From a virus, in the IMG/VR virus record IMGVR_UViG_3300020448_000019, positions 1-33,408 of that record: DNA of 33,408 bases. One strand, written 5' to 3'. This document shows positions 24,698 through 33,408 of this stretch, piece by piece (positions within the stretch are counted from its first letter, which is position 1; the number at the start of each line of letters is the position of its first letter). The notes under the pieces are model-generated. The model saw only the letters and a program-made list of their open reading frames with translations. It was not told where the DNA came from and ran no database searches. A program made the translations under genes and the position numbers.

Positions 24698-26103
24698 TGC
24701 CAGACATCGATTTTTACAGTACACCATACAAGTATAGGTTTGATAAAATATCAATCACTACTGAAAGAGGTGGTGGAAATGTATTTAATGTTGAAAGAGT
24801 CGTAAGTGAATTAAATATATATGAGCACTTAGATAAACCTTTCCTCACCGCAACGTTAGCTTTAAATGATATTGATCCTAAAGTTAGTCTTTCTAATGAG
24901 ATACATTTTATGGGTACAGAAAAGGTATCGATAGAAATAAGAACTTATCCAGGAAATGAATTTAAAATCACTAAAAATTTTGTAGTTAGTGAAGTACTTA
25001 AATCTCAAAAATCGAATGACGATAACGAGGTTTTTTTACTTCATCTTGTAGAGGACTGTGCATACGTATCGAGTCTTATGAGAGTTACAAAGGCTTATAG
25101 AGATAAGAAAGAAAACATAATAAAGTCACTGATTGAAATGACTGGAAGAGAAGTATTATGGAATCCTGATAAACTTCCAGTAGGAGATAAACTTACACGA
25201 CTCATCGTTCCTAACTATACACCTTTAGAAGCTGCAAATTGGGTGAAGGATAGAATACATACCGAACTTGGATTTCCATATTTTTTATATTCAACTATTG
25301 CAGATGATAATATAAGAATGCTAGATCTAGAATCTATGTTAAAAAAAGATGCTATAAATGAAACACCCTATTCATATACTTTAAACTCTGATCAAATACC
25401 TAATACAAGTAGATCTACTAAAAACAAAAATGATAGGACTAATATAATTGATGAGGCCTCATTTGTAATTAATTCATATAGTGTCGAAAGAGTAAACGAT
25501 CATTTGAACATGGCTAGAAAAGGTTTTACTACATCAAAATATAATTTTATTGATACAACGTTTGGTGATAATCTAGAATTTAAATACGAGGTAGTTGATA
25601 CTTTTTCTAAAATGATAAACGATAATGTTTTAAGAAACGCAACAAAGTATCCTATATATGATTACTTAGCAGAATTTAATAATCAAAAAATACATGAGTA
25701 TGATACAAGAGAAATAACTCACTTTGCAACTTCTCGACAGTTTAATGATTTCTTCGAATCTGAAAGTTATCATGAAGGTCGAAGTGAAACAGAACATAGA
25801 GCTAAAGTCGTTGCAAAAGCTTTGAGATGGTGGTTGACTAATTCATCTATGAATATCACAGTTCCAGGTAGAAATTTTATGCAGGCTGGAGATAACATGA
25901 CTATCGGTAATATTATAAACGTGGCGTTTGCAGCCAATGTTGGACCAGATAGAACCATACGTTTAGAAGAATTAAAAGACCAACAGAAATCAGGAGATTA
26001 TTTAGTTTATACGGCAAGACATAAGTTTTCAGGCGAAAGATATGATGTTAATATGACACTGTCAAAACTTGGAACACCTGCTATGGGTAGAGGATCCTAC
26101 TAA
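24697..26103 (+). CDS. 27: gp27 baseplate hub protein
   Basis: The 468-residue protein contains VVSELNIYEHLDKPFLTATL, then LNDIDPKVSLSNEIHFMGTE, FLLHLVEDCAYVSSLMRVTK, and VPNYTPLEAANWVKDRIHTE followed by LGFPYFLYSTIADD. These segments follow T4 gp27 (391 residues), which forms the trimeric ring holding the gp5 spike and continuing the tail tube. The C-terminus includes FMQAGDNMTIGNII and YLVYTARHKFSGERY. It lies directly before gp5, with a one-base overlap. Confidence 0.9.
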   Translation: MPDIDFYSTPYKYRFDKISITTERGGGNVFNVERVVSELNIYEHLDKPFLTATLALNDIDPKVSLSNEIHFMGTEKVSIEIRTYPGNEFKITKNFVVSEVLKSQKSNDDNEVFLLHLVEDCAYVSSLMRVTKAYRDKKENIIKSLIEMTGREVLWNPDKLPVGDKLTRLIVPNYTPLEAANWVKDRIHTELGFPYFLYSTIADDNIRMLDLESMLKKDAINETPYSYTLNSDQIPNTSRSTKNKNDRTNIIDEASFVINSYSVERVNDHLNMARKGFTTSKYNFIDTTFGDNLEFKYEVVDTFSKMINDNVLRNATKYPIYDYLAEFNNQKIHEYDTREITHFATSRQFNDFFESESYHEGRSETEHRAKVVAKALRWWLTNSSMNITVPGRNFMQAGDNMTIGNIINVAFAANVGPDRTIRLEELKDQQKSGDYLVYTARHKFSGERYDVNMTLSKLGTPAMGRGSY

Positions 26104-27008
26104 TGATAGATACGTGGAGAACAGATGTAAGTCCAAAGTCTTTGTATTCAGATTATGCTGGAGCTGACACTGTATGGTTTACAGGAAAGGTTATAAGTAA
26201 TAACGATCCTATGAAACTTGGAAGAGTTCAAATAAGAATTTTTGGAATGCATAGTAATGATATAGGTGAAGTACCTACTAACGCTCTTCCGTGGGCGCAG
26301 ACTTTGAACAGCGCTGGAGGTGGAGTATCTGGAATAGGAACATTTAGTTCAATGATTCCTGGTGCGTTTGTTTTTGGTATATTTTTGGATGGAAGACACG
26401 CACAGATTCCTTTTGTCATTGGCTTTAGTGAAACTTTAGAAGGTCCTTCAAATACACAAAAAACAGATCCTACAGCTCCTATACTTCCAGACAGAGATAA
26501 AAACAGAGACCCAATAGATACTCAGACACCGGTTGATATGACAGATGCTTTAGAAGGAGGATCTAACGCTGAAAAAATATTTAACTTCTATACATCAAAT
26601 GGTTTTACTTCTGAACAAGCATCAGGGTTCATAGGTAACTTCTTTGCTGAATCTAACTTAAATCCAGAAGCCTTGAACCCAAATGATTTAGGAAAACCAG
26701 CGTTTGGTCTAGCTCAGTGGAGAGGTGATAGACTAGAAAATCTAAAGAGTTGGTCAGAAGGTAGAGGTTTAGACTATAGAACATTAAAAGCACAGCTGCA
26801 GTTTTCTTTACATGAGTTAAGTGGTACAGAAAGAAATGCAGGTGCAAAGATTAGAAGAGCAGCAACTGCTAGAGAATCTGCATACGTTATGTGTAGGTAT
26901 TATGAGAGACCTTCGTATGAAATAGTAAATGGAAACTACACTAGTCCTTCTCTAAGTTTAAGAATACAAGTATCAAAAGATGCTTATGAAAGGTTTGCAA
27001 GAGCATGA
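26103..27008 (+). CDS. 5: gp5 OB-fold with C-terminal tail lysozyme, no beta-helix
   Basis: Residues 20-115 form the gp5/VgrG OB domain (TVWFTGKVISNNDPMKLGRV and QIRIFGMHS, then PGAFVFGIFLDGRHAQIPFV). After a Pro/Asp-rich linker, residues 150-301 are a Phage_lysozyme2-type domain: IGNFFAESNLNPEALNPNDL with likely catalytic Glu183, then FGLAQWRGDRLENL. T4 gp5 has OB, lysozyme and beta-helix in one 575-residue chain; this chain stops after the lysozyme. The hydrolase would open peptidoglycan during infection. The next gene starts in an ATGA overlap. Confidence 0.88.
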   Translation: MIDTWRTDVSPKSLYSDYAGADTVWFTGKVISNNDPMKLGRVQIRIFGMHSNDIGEVPTNALPWAQTLNSAGGGVSGIGTFSSMIPGAFVFGIFLDGRHAQIPFVIGFSETLEGPSNTQKTDPTAPILPDRDKNRDPIDTQTPVDMTDALEGGSNAEKIFNFYTSNGFTSEQASGFIGNFFAESNLNPEALNPNDLGKPAFGLAQWRGDRLENLKSWSEGRGLDYRTLKAQLQFSLHELSGTERNAGAKIRRAATARESAYVMCRYYERPSYEIVNGNYTSPSLSLRIQVSKDAYERFARA

Positions 27009-28585
27009 CAGAGATTAATAAAGTACCAATTAGTAAAGTTAACAATACTCTAACAAGACTTCCAATAGCCGGCGAGTTCATAAAAGAGATTGAGAAGATG
27101 AACTTTGCTTCTCAACAGTATGCTTCTACGCAAGAGACTCAACTAGGAAAGAAGATTAATCAAGAACAAGGTGGAGTAACTGTTCTTACTCAGTCAGACT
27201 TATATCCAGCTTCCGTTGGTGGTTCATCAGTTCCACCTATTGTACAAGCAGGAGTTGGAATGAAGTCAGATGAACTTCAGAACGGTGGAAAGAAAGAACT
27301 GCAGTATGCTACCGAGATTGGAAAAATGACACACTCTATGGTTACGATAATCGGAAGTGTTACAGGTAATGGTTATATACACTCTAAGATAATGTTAGGA
27401 ACTCCACAAGCTATTAAGAATTCTTATTTTCAGACTGTAGGAAAAGAACCAGATCCTAGTTATGCACCTCAGTTTGCTCCTTCTTCGTTACAAGGTGCAG
27501 CAACTACTGCACTGACATCTATGAGTTCTGCTTCTGATTATTCATCACAGATTGGAAGTGTATCAAATAATGTTATTGAGGCAGTTACTGGTCTTTCACA
27601 AAAAGTAGATTCACTCGTAGGTAATAAGAACTTAGGAGTAACACAAAGAGCAATACTTAAAACAGAAAACTATTTAGATGGATTCTTAAAGAATATATCA
27701 CAAGGAACTCTTACCGAAGAAGAAACAGATAGAGCTACTGATCTGATTATTGCTGGAAATAATAGTCAGGTTATTGACATTGTGCAGGCTGCAGGAAGAA
27801 GAGAAAATAAAGATCTTGGAGATATTTCTGCGCTTGAAAATTCTATTATGAATGTTAATGCTTCTGCGTCAAGTTCTATTACAAATCAATCAAGTTCGTT
27901 TAATAATATGGGTGTATCAAGTAGGAAAACTAAAGACTTAGCTACTATATCTAATAACTGGAATGGTGCAAATACTCCAGCAGAATATACTTTTGAGAGA
28001 GTACATAGTGTCGAAGAGTTAGTAGCAGAACTTAGATCTGTAACAAGACCAATAACAGAAACTATTGTACACTGGACAGCAAACTTTAACGATCAAGGTC
28101 ATATAGGTGCTAGAGAAATACATAACATAGGATTAAGAAGAGGCTTTGCAGGATGTAGTTACCACTACGTTATAAAAAGAAATGGAAACATAGAAAGAGG
28201 ACGGCCAGTAAATATAAAAGGTGCGCATGCTCGAGCAGCAGGCCATAACAATAACAGTATAGGAATATCATTTGTCGCAGGTTATAACTGTCCTACTGGC
28301 ACACCTAATCCAAACAGATACATAAGTGCTGAATCAATTACTCCAGCTCAGTTTGCCGCTTTAGATTCTTATCTAAAAGCTTTCTTTATGGTATATCCAG
28401 GTGGTCAAGTCTTTGGACACCAAGACTTTGACAGTAATAAGCCAGATCCGGGATTTGATGTTGGAACTTATATCAAATCTAGATTTAATAAAGTAAATGT
28501 TTCAAATCCTAATAATGGTCCTATAAGTGAAACTCAGATGGCGAGCATTCTTGCAGAGACAACTCAAGGTGAGACTATAGCATGA
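27005..28585 (+). CDS. tail-associated N-acetylmuramoyl-L-alanine amidase
   Basis: The 526-residue protein has an unassigned N-terminal half (about 1-330), then an Amidase_2 domain: TETIVHWTANFN with His356, SYHYVIKRNG with Tyr386 and Tyr388, GAHARAAGHNNNSIGISFVA, and VFGHQDFDSNKPDPGFD with His472, Lys479 and Asp481. These match the zinc ligands and catalytic residues of T7-lysozyme-type amidases, with Asp in the place of the last ligand. It cuts the bond between muramic acid and the stem peptide. Being encoded between gp5 and the spike gene, with ATGA overlaps at both ends, it is probably part of the baseplate hub rather than an endolysin. Confidence 0.85.
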   Translation: MTEINKVPISKVNNTLTRLPIAGEFIKEIEKMNFASQQYASTQETQLGKKINQEQGGVTVLTQSDLYPASVGGSSVPPIVQAGVGMKSDELQNGGKKELQYATEIGKMTHSMVTIIGSVTGNGYIHSKIMLGTPQAIKNSYFQTVGKEPDPSYAPQFAPSSLQGAATTALTSMSSASDYSSQIGSVSNNVIEAVTGLSQKVDSLVGNKNLGVTQRAILKTENYLDGFLKNISQGTLTEEETDRATDLIIAGNNSQVIDIVQAAGRRENKDLGDISALENSIMNVNASASSSITNQSSSFNNMGVSSRKTKDLATISNNWNGANTPAEYTFERVHSVEELVAELRSVTRPITETIVHWTANFNDQGHIGAREIHNIGLRRGFAGCSYHYVIKRNGNIERGRPVNIKGAHARAAGHNNNSIGISFVAGYNCPTGTPNPNRYISAESITPAQFAALDSYLKAFFMVYPGGQVFGHQDFDSNKPDPGFDVGTYIKSRFNKVNVSNPNNGPISETQMASILAETTQGETIA

Positions 28586-30603
28586 CAACAGAAAATAAAG
28601 AACTCGAACTAAGAATACAAGAAGAAGGAATAGCAAAAGTTGAGGCTGAAGGTCGACCTGCTGATGCGTTTTCTGATCCGACTGGTCAGTACCCTCGTCA
28701 CGGATATCACGGAGAACAAGGTGTTAATAAAGCAGCAAGAGGTGATGCTGTCAATGAATTAGATTTGAGAAACGGAATCCCAGGAATAAACACTGACCTT
28801 GCTCAAAGAGTATCAACTCAGTATCCGCTTGCAAGTACTACCGAATCTGTTTCAGGTCACATAATAGAAATAAACGATACTCCCGGTGGAGAACGTATTA
28901 TTATAAGACATAATACTGGCGCCGGAGTTGATATTAAGAGTGATGGAACTGTCATTGTTAATTCTAAGAGTAATAAAGTAGAAATCGTAGATGCTGATAG
29001 TCGTATGGTGGTTGAAGGAAGTGGAAACATTTCATATTATGGAAACTTAAATTTAAATGTCTCAGGCGATTATAATGTGACAGTAGGTGGTAACTATAAC
29101 TTAAAGGTAGCAGGTAATTGGATCGTTAATGTTATTGGATCATTTAAGACGACAGTTGCTGGACTAATGTCTGAAGTTGTACAAAAATCAAAGTCTGTTA
29201 TTATATTAGGACAACTAACTCAAACATACTTATCAAATGTAAATCATTTTGTAAAAGGTACTTATCAACATTTTATAAAAGGTAATGCCGACTACAACCA
29301 CGGTGCTGTAACTAAGTTTACTTCTCAACTAGAAGTTGATGTTAGTTCACCTAATATTAATATAGCTGGAGATAACATTAATATTCTTTCAAATGGTGGT
29401 ACACAAGGTGGAGAAAACGTAATTAAGTACGGTAAGAACATGTATCTTGGAGAGAACTTAGAAAGTAAAACAGTTACAACAACTGCAGCAAGAGCGGTAA
29501 CCTTTATAGGTGATTTAAACGGAACTGCGCGTGGATCTCTACAAGCTTCTACTGCAGGTGGTCTCGGAGCCGTAAGTGTTCAAGCGCCTGTATTTAATAC
29601 AACTGCTGCGGATACTACCAAGACAGAAAAACCAACTTCAGCAATACTAACAGAATATTTAAACCATACTGATCTTGGTGTAAAGCGCGTGAGTATTGAT
29701 GAGGATAATTCTATTAAGAACTATTATGATAAAACAATTACAAGTGGTGGTGTAACTGACAGAGCTCTTGATATTAGAGAGGTTAGATCGAGACTTAAAT
29801 CTTCTTCAGTAAGATCTAATAAAACTTTTATAAATGATAGAATGGCAGCTGGTGTACTAAACTCAAACTTTGTAAATACAGTTCCTATAGAAATAGGAAG
29901 AGTAAGAGGTGAAGGATCAACAGTAAGAATAGGTCAAAACATTATTGGACAAAAGGGAAGAACACTTATGGACAATAAGTTTAAACCAGCAGATGCTGCG
30001 GCAGAAGCAAAAACATTTACGTTTCCATTAGAAGCACAATACAATCCAGACAATCAAGAAGTAATTACTCACTCCACTTTACTTGGAAAAGGAATTCCAA
30101 TTTCTAAATTTACTGGTAGTGTAGGAAATAAAACTACGTTGAATCATATTACTACTCAGGACGAAAAGAAACAGATTGCTAGAAACTTATACGTCCAATC
30201 ACAAGTTATTAAGAACTTTTACGCCTTAGATATATTCAAAAACTATAACTTAGTAGTCGCAGAAGGTTTATATCAGGCTGGACCAGATGAAACACCAACA
30301 GGCTTTAACGATTTAGCACAAACAGGAAGAGCTGTCGCTTATGAAGTATACTCAGCGGACGGAGTAATAGCACTTGATAAATTATATGACTACGCAGAAT
30401 TTTTAAAAGATACTTTTAGTTATGATAAGATCGGTCTTGCTTATGATACTTATAACAAGAACGGAAGAGTTCACGGTCAACTTATAGTAGAAATACCTAC
30501 TATTCCTTCTTCTTTCACGGCAACGTTTTCAATGAAACTAGAAACTACGTTCAATGGAGAAATTCAAAGTTCATCAGATTTAGTTGAAATTGTATATAAA
30601 TAG
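28582..30603 (+). CDS. spike/needle protein resembling the gp5 C-terminal beta-helix
   Basis: In this 673-residue protein, GHIIEINDTPGGERIIIRHN and TGAGVDIKSDGTVIVNSKSN lead into a long region of regular short beta strands (NLNLNVSGDYNVTVGGNYNL, then KVAGNWIVNVIG) running to about residue 270. This is the pattern of the T4 gp5 C-terminal and VgrG-type triple beta-helix needle. The N-terminus has SDPTGQYPRHGYHGEQGVNK, and the C-terminal half (from about 380) is an unassigned mixed domain with LDIFKNYNLVVAEGLYQAGP. It lacks OB and lysozyme domains, so it likely completes a spike begun by gp5. Confidence 0.75.
   Translation: MTTENKELELRIQEEGIAKVEAEGRPADAFSDPTGQYPRHGYHGEQGVNKAARGDAVNELDLRNGIPGINTDLAQRVSTQYPLASTTESVSGHIIEINDTPGGERIIIRHNTGAGVDIKSDGTVIVNSKSNKVEIVDADSRMVVEGSGNISYYGNLNLNVSGDYNVTVGGNYNLKVAGNWIVNVIGSFKTTVAGLMSEVVQKSKSVIILGQLTQTYLSNVNHFVKGTYQHFIKGNADYNHGAVTKFTSQLEVDVSSPNINIAGDNINILSNGGTQGGENVIKYGKNMYLGENLESKTVTTTAARAVTFIGDLNGTARGSLQASTAGGLGAVSVQAPVFNTTAADTTKTEKPTSAILTEYLNHTDLGVKRVSIDEDNSIKNYYDKTITSGGVTDRALDIREVRSRLKSSSVRSNKTFINDRMAAGVLNSNFVNTVPIEIGRVRGEGSTVRIGQNIIGQKGRTLMDNKFKPADAAAEAKTFTFPLEAQYNPDNQEVITHSTLLGKGIPISKFTGSVGNKTTLNHITTQDEKKQIARNLYVQSQVIKNFYALDIFKNYNLVVAEGLYQAGPDETPTGFNDLAQTGRAVAYEVYSADGVIALDKLYDYAEFLKDTFSYDKIGLAYDTYNKNGRVHGQLIVEIPTIPSSFTATFSMKLETTFNGEIQSSSDLVEIVYK
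30595..30602 (+). promoter_or_regulatory. T4-type late promoter TATAAATA
   Basis: A perfect TATAAATA overlaps the last codons and first base pairs of the stop of the spike gene, 35 bases before the next start. It gives the unit with gp25 and gp6 its own late promoter in addition to read-through. Confidence 0.7.
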
Positions 30604-30636
30604 AAGTATCATTAACTTATAACCACGGAGCAGCAT

Positions 30637-31035
30637 ATGACCTATCCTACCGAAGAAATGATCTCAATGATGGAAAATCTTAGAGAACAGGCCAACGACA
30701 TGGAAAAGCATGTAAAGAATATGATCGAAGCTCAAGGAAGAGCTTCTGGAATTGAACTTGATAAAAGAAAGAACGCAAGAGACCTCATGGATGAACTTCA
30801 TGAACACCAAGTAAATGAAGGTATGTGTATGGAAAACGGACATCCGGAAAATCAACAAGAAATGATGTGGGCTTATGTACCTAACACTGAGGTTCATTAT
30901 GATCTAACAAAAGATGAACACTATGATCCAGCAGACTATCAAGAAATGAATATAGTCGATGAAGATGATTGGGAAGATTATGATGAATATGATGATGATT
31001 ATGCTGCAATGCCAGATGACGGAGTGAAAGTTTAA
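30637..31035 (+). CDS. acidic protein upstream of gp25, unknown function
   Basis: The 132-residue protein has a helical N-terminal half (MMENLREQANDMEKHVKNMI) and a very acidic C-terminus (DEDDWEDYDEYDDDYAAMP). It lacks signal and membrane segments. The acidic tail suggests DNA mimicry or a chaperone-like assembly role, but no family is recognised. A GGAG site lies upstream, and gp25 starts three bases after its stop. Confidence 0.6.
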   Translation: MTYPTEEMISMMENLREQANDMEKHVKNMIEAQGRASGIELDKRKNARDLMDELHEHQVNEGMCMENGHPENQQEMMWAYVPNTEVHYDLTKDEHYDPADYQEMNIVDEDDWEDYDEYDDDYAAMPDDGVKV

Positions 31036-31038
31036 TAA

Positions 31039-31503
31039 ATGGTAGCTCGAGCAAATGCAGTTGAAGATGGTAAACTAACGTTTCCGGTTCTGAACAGTTC
31101 TAGGATCAGACCTAGTTCAGACATCGATCTGCTCTTTGCTCCGAAAAGAAAATCACAAACTGGAGAAACCGGTGACATTTTTAAGAAGCTTGATGCTGCT
31201 GCAGTCAAGCAGTCTGTTAAAAATATCGTAATGACTAATATTGGTGAAAAACCATTTAATCCTAGGTTCGGCGGAAATGTCACTGGCTTACTCTTTGAAA
31301 ATTCTGATCCAACTTTGAAGAAAGATTTAGAAGCTCATATAGTTTCATGTTTAGAAACTTATGAACCTAGAGCTGAGAATATAAACGTAGAGATAGACGA
31401 TACAGCGATTGATAATAATTATTTAAATGTGAGAGTAGAATTTGCTATTGTTAACTCTCTAGAAACTGTGTCAATACAAACAACGATAGCGAGGCTAAGA
31501 TAA
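31039..31503 (+). CDS. 25: gp25 baseplate wedge protein
   Basis: The 154-residue protein has SVKNIVMTNIGEKPFNPRFG followed by GNVTGLLFEN and the conserved EPR in LETYEPRAENINVEI, the GPW/gp25 family signature. T4 gp25 has 132 residues. Together with gp6, gp7 and gp53 it forms the wedge core and contacts the sheath. The N-terminus is extended by some 25 residues. It overlaps gp6 by one base (TAATG). Confidence 0.93.
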   Translation: MVARANAVEDGKLTFPVLNSSRIRPSSDIDLLFAPKRKSQTGETGDIFKKLDAAAVKQSVKNIVMTNIGEKPFNPRFGGNVTGLLFENSDPTLKKDLEAHIVSCLETYEPRAENINVEIDDTAIDNNYLNVRVEFAIVNSLETVSIQTTIARLR

Positions 31504-33338
31504 TGGCAACTAATATAACATCAACTCAATTAGACTTTGATAATATAAAAAATCGATTGAAAACTTTTCTCGCTGCAAAAACAGAGTTTGCTGATTATGA
31601 CTTTGAAGGTTCTGGACTGTCAAATATTCTTGATGTATTATCGTACAACACTCACTTCAATGGTCTTATAGCTAACATGGCTCTAAATGAATCTTTCTTA
31701 CATACTGCTCAATTAAGGTCATCTCTTATTACTCATGCAGAAGCTCTTGGTTATAATATTAGATCTAAAGCTTCCTCTCAGGTTTCTTTTACTGCTTCGG
31801 TTAATTTGTCAACTATTTCTCCTAGAGCAACGTCATACAGTCTTCCAATAAATTCTACTATAATTTCAACTAATGAAGAAGGAACTTTTAATTTTAGAAC
31901 TAGAGAACTTTATACTGCAACAGACGATGGTGCAGGTAACTATGTGTTTACCGATATAAATGGCAGCACAATATTAAATGCGTTTGAAGGAGAGATAATA
32001 ACAAAAACTTTTTATGTCGGTCCTAAAACAGAAAGACGAGTTTATGTTGTGCCTGATGAAAATATAGACACAACTACTGCTATAGTAAAAGTATTTCCTT
32101 CAGCAAATTCAACAACTTTTCAAGAATATACTGACTTGAGTAAAGCTATAAAGGTTGATTCTAATTCGCAGTACTATACACTCAGAGAAGCTCCTAACGG
32201 TAAGTTCGAATTAAATTTTGGTGATGGTGTTACGTTTGGTAAAACTCCAGATTCAGGAAGTAAGATTGTAGTTGAATACTTAAGAACAGAAGGAGCAAAA
32301 GGTAACGATTGTAAAACATTTACAACAAATGTTGAGGTAGCAACTCGAGCAATTGCAATAGTTCCAACATCATCTTCTGGTGGAGGTGGTGATAAACAAT
32401 CACTGGAATCTATAAGACAACTTGCTCCGTCTGCATTTGCCACTCAACAGAGACTTGTTACTTCAGAAGATTATAGAGCAACCATAACTGCTAATTTCCC
32501 TACGGTCAAAGATGTTTCAGTTTGGGGAGGAGAGGATAACATTCCTATTGACTATGGTAAAGTCTACATAAGTTTAGATTATAATCCAGGACTCAGTCAA
32601 TCTGCAAAAAGTATCATTGAGAACAGAATAAAAACTGACTTTTCTGATAATCTTTCAGTCATGTCAATAACACCTCAGTTCATTGATCCTGTAGTGTGCT
32701 ATATTGAAATGGTAACGGAGTTTTATTATAATCCTGACTTGACAGGTAAAACTGGAGTTACTCTAGAAAACAACATAAGATCGATTATTCAAACATATTT
32801 CGCATCCGACATTAGTGGATTTGGAAAAACTTTTAGAAGATCTAACTTACTGACTGACATCGATGCTGTTGATTCTGCTATATTAAATTCTAAGATGGAT
32901 ATTAAAATGCAGTTGAGACTTACACCTACTCTAAACATAGGTCAGAATTATAGTATAGTATATCCTGTAAAACTGGCTACACCTGATGATGTATACTACA
33001 GGATAGAATCTAGTATGTTTGAATATACGGGTGCTTCAGGGAACTGTAAAATTGTAAATGTACTTGGATCTAACGTATTAAAAGTTGTTAACATAAGTAA
33101 AAATAATGAGACAGTAGTTGATAACGTAGGAAACTATAACAGCAAAACAGGAACTATAAGTCTAGACAACTTTAATCCTACTACAATATTGAGTGGTGTC
33201 AATTATATTAAATTTTCTGCTACACCCGATAATCAAGCTATACTGAAGTCTCTTCGAAACTTTACATTTGACTTTGATTCAGACAAGTTTGTTGTGTCTG
33301 CACAAGTAGATAGAGAAAACGTGAGAGTATCGTTATAA
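31503..33338 (+). CDS. 6: gp6 baseplate wedge protein
   Basis: The 611-residue protein begins with TSTQLDFDNIKNRLKTFLAA and has LDVLSYNTHFNGLIANMALN, then ESFLHTAQLRSSLITHAEAL and GYNIRSKASSQ, a conserved start of gp6 and of the J-like baseplate family. Later come LREAPNGKFELNFGDGVTFG and VTSEDYRATITANFPTVKDV with SVWGGEDN. T4 gp6 has 660 residues and forms the inner ring that links wedges and drives the baseplate change. The stop overlaps the following start. Confidence 0.93.
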   Translation: MATNITSTQLDFDNIKNRLKTFLAAKTEFADYDFEGSGLSNILDVLSYNTHFNGLIANMALNESFLHTAQLRSSLITHAEALGYNIRSKASSQVSFTASVNLSTISPRATSYSLPINSTIISTNEEGTFNFRTRELYTATDDGAGNYVFTDINGSTILNAFEGEIITKTFYVGPKTERRVYVVPDENIDTTTAIVKVFPSANSTTFQEYTDLSKAIKVDSNSQYYTLREAPNGKFELNFGDGVTFGKTPDSGSKIVVEYLRTEGAKGNDCKTFTTNVEVATRAIAIVPTSSSGGGGDKQSLESIRQLAPSAFATQQRLVTSEDYRATITANFPTVKDVSVWGGEDNIPIDYGKVYISLDYNPGLSQSAKSIIENRIKTDFSDNLSVMSITPQFIDPVVCYIEMVTEFYYNPDLTGKTGVTLENNIRSIIQTYFASDISGFGKTFRRSNLLTDIDAVDSAILNSKMDIKMQLRLTPTLNIGQNYSIVYPVKLATPDDVYYRIESSMFEYTGASGNCKIVNVLGSNVLKVVNISKNNETVVDNVGNYNSKTGTISLDNFNPTTILSGVNYIKFSATPDNQAILKSLRNFTFDFDSDKFVVSAQVDRENVRVSL

Positions 33339-33408
33339 TGAGAACGCCTATTGAAAAGTTACTTGACTATAGGAGTAATGTACAATTTTATGATAACTCG
33401 AAAGTACC
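33338..33408 (+). CDS. 5' end of the next baseplate gene (partial)
   Basis: An ATG overlapping the gp6 stop opens a frame that runs to the window edge (MRTPIEKLLDYRSNVQFYDN). By T4 order, gp7 or another wedge protein would follow gp6, but 23 residues do not allow a firm call. Confidence 0.55.
   Translation, partial: MRTPIEKLLDYRSNVQFYDNSKV

Noticed and set aside
1-33408. CRISPR arrays, insertion sequences or integrase genes
   Set aside because: No regularly spaced repeats, transposase motifs or terminal inverted repeats were seen in reading the window.

Overview
The window is part of the genome of a T4-like myovirus, most likely a marine phage of a Gram-negative host. The evidence is a near-complete T4-type baseplate set (homologues of gp48, gp53, gp27, gp5, gp25, gp6, gp26, gp51, a gp54/gp19-type tube protein and gp4), a gp32 single-stranded DNA-binding protein, a small gp33-like gene, and several perfect copies of the T4 late promoter box TATAAATA. 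The DNA is AT-rich and arginine is mostly AGA. Many small genes look like those of cyanophages and pelagiphages. A phage-encoded KDO-8-phosphate synthase and two tail peptidoglycan hydrolases point to a Gram-negative host. The sequence alone does not identify the host.

Layout. Positions 1-1230 hold short overlapping accessory genes, ending in an HExxH metallopeptidase whose 3' end runs into a tRNA. Positions 1208-1447 carry tRNA-Arg(TCT), tRNA-Tyr(GTA) and tRNA-Gly(TCC). Positions 1453-3955 are a late-promoter region with a short virion-type protein, a membrane/coiled-coil protein with a peptidoglycan-binding-like motif, and a class 3 lipase. Positions 3964-16567 are a dense accessory region of about 40 genes, often overlapping by 1-4 bases. 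It includes exported small proteins, a CHCC zinc finger, KdsA, a radical SAM protein with a separate SPASM-like partner, a dihydroorotate-dehydrogenase-like flavoprotein, a glycosyltransferase and an ArdC-like antirestriction domain. Positions 16576-17593 are gp32 with its own early and late promoters. Positions 17590-22869 are a minus-strand late operon (gp4, unknown, tube protein, exported protein, gp26, gp51, tape-measure-like protein). Positions 22881-33408 are a plus-strand late operon (gp48, gp53, gp27, gp5, amidase, spike-like protein, unknown, gp25, gp6, next gene).

Regulation can be read from the sequence. Five sigma70-like promoters share TTTACATTCC, an exact 17-bp spacer ending in TGG or TTG, and a TAKAWT-type -10 box. 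They precede the accessory units and gp32. Two are fired directly behind AT-rich intrinsic terminators. Two sit in a duplicated intergenic module of about 120 bp whose internal spacing is conserved to the base and which carries paired TGTNACA sites. TATAAATA boxes mark the late structural units. The gp4 and gp48 operons start from promoters that face each other across about 30 bp.

The most interesting points are the T4 gp5 functions spread over three genes with an amidase gene between them, the KdsA gene with a GC-rich internal segment, the radical SAM/SPASM pair cut into two overlapping genes, the duplicated promoter module, the ArdC-like early gene, and a recurring class of tiny exported two-cysteine proteins.
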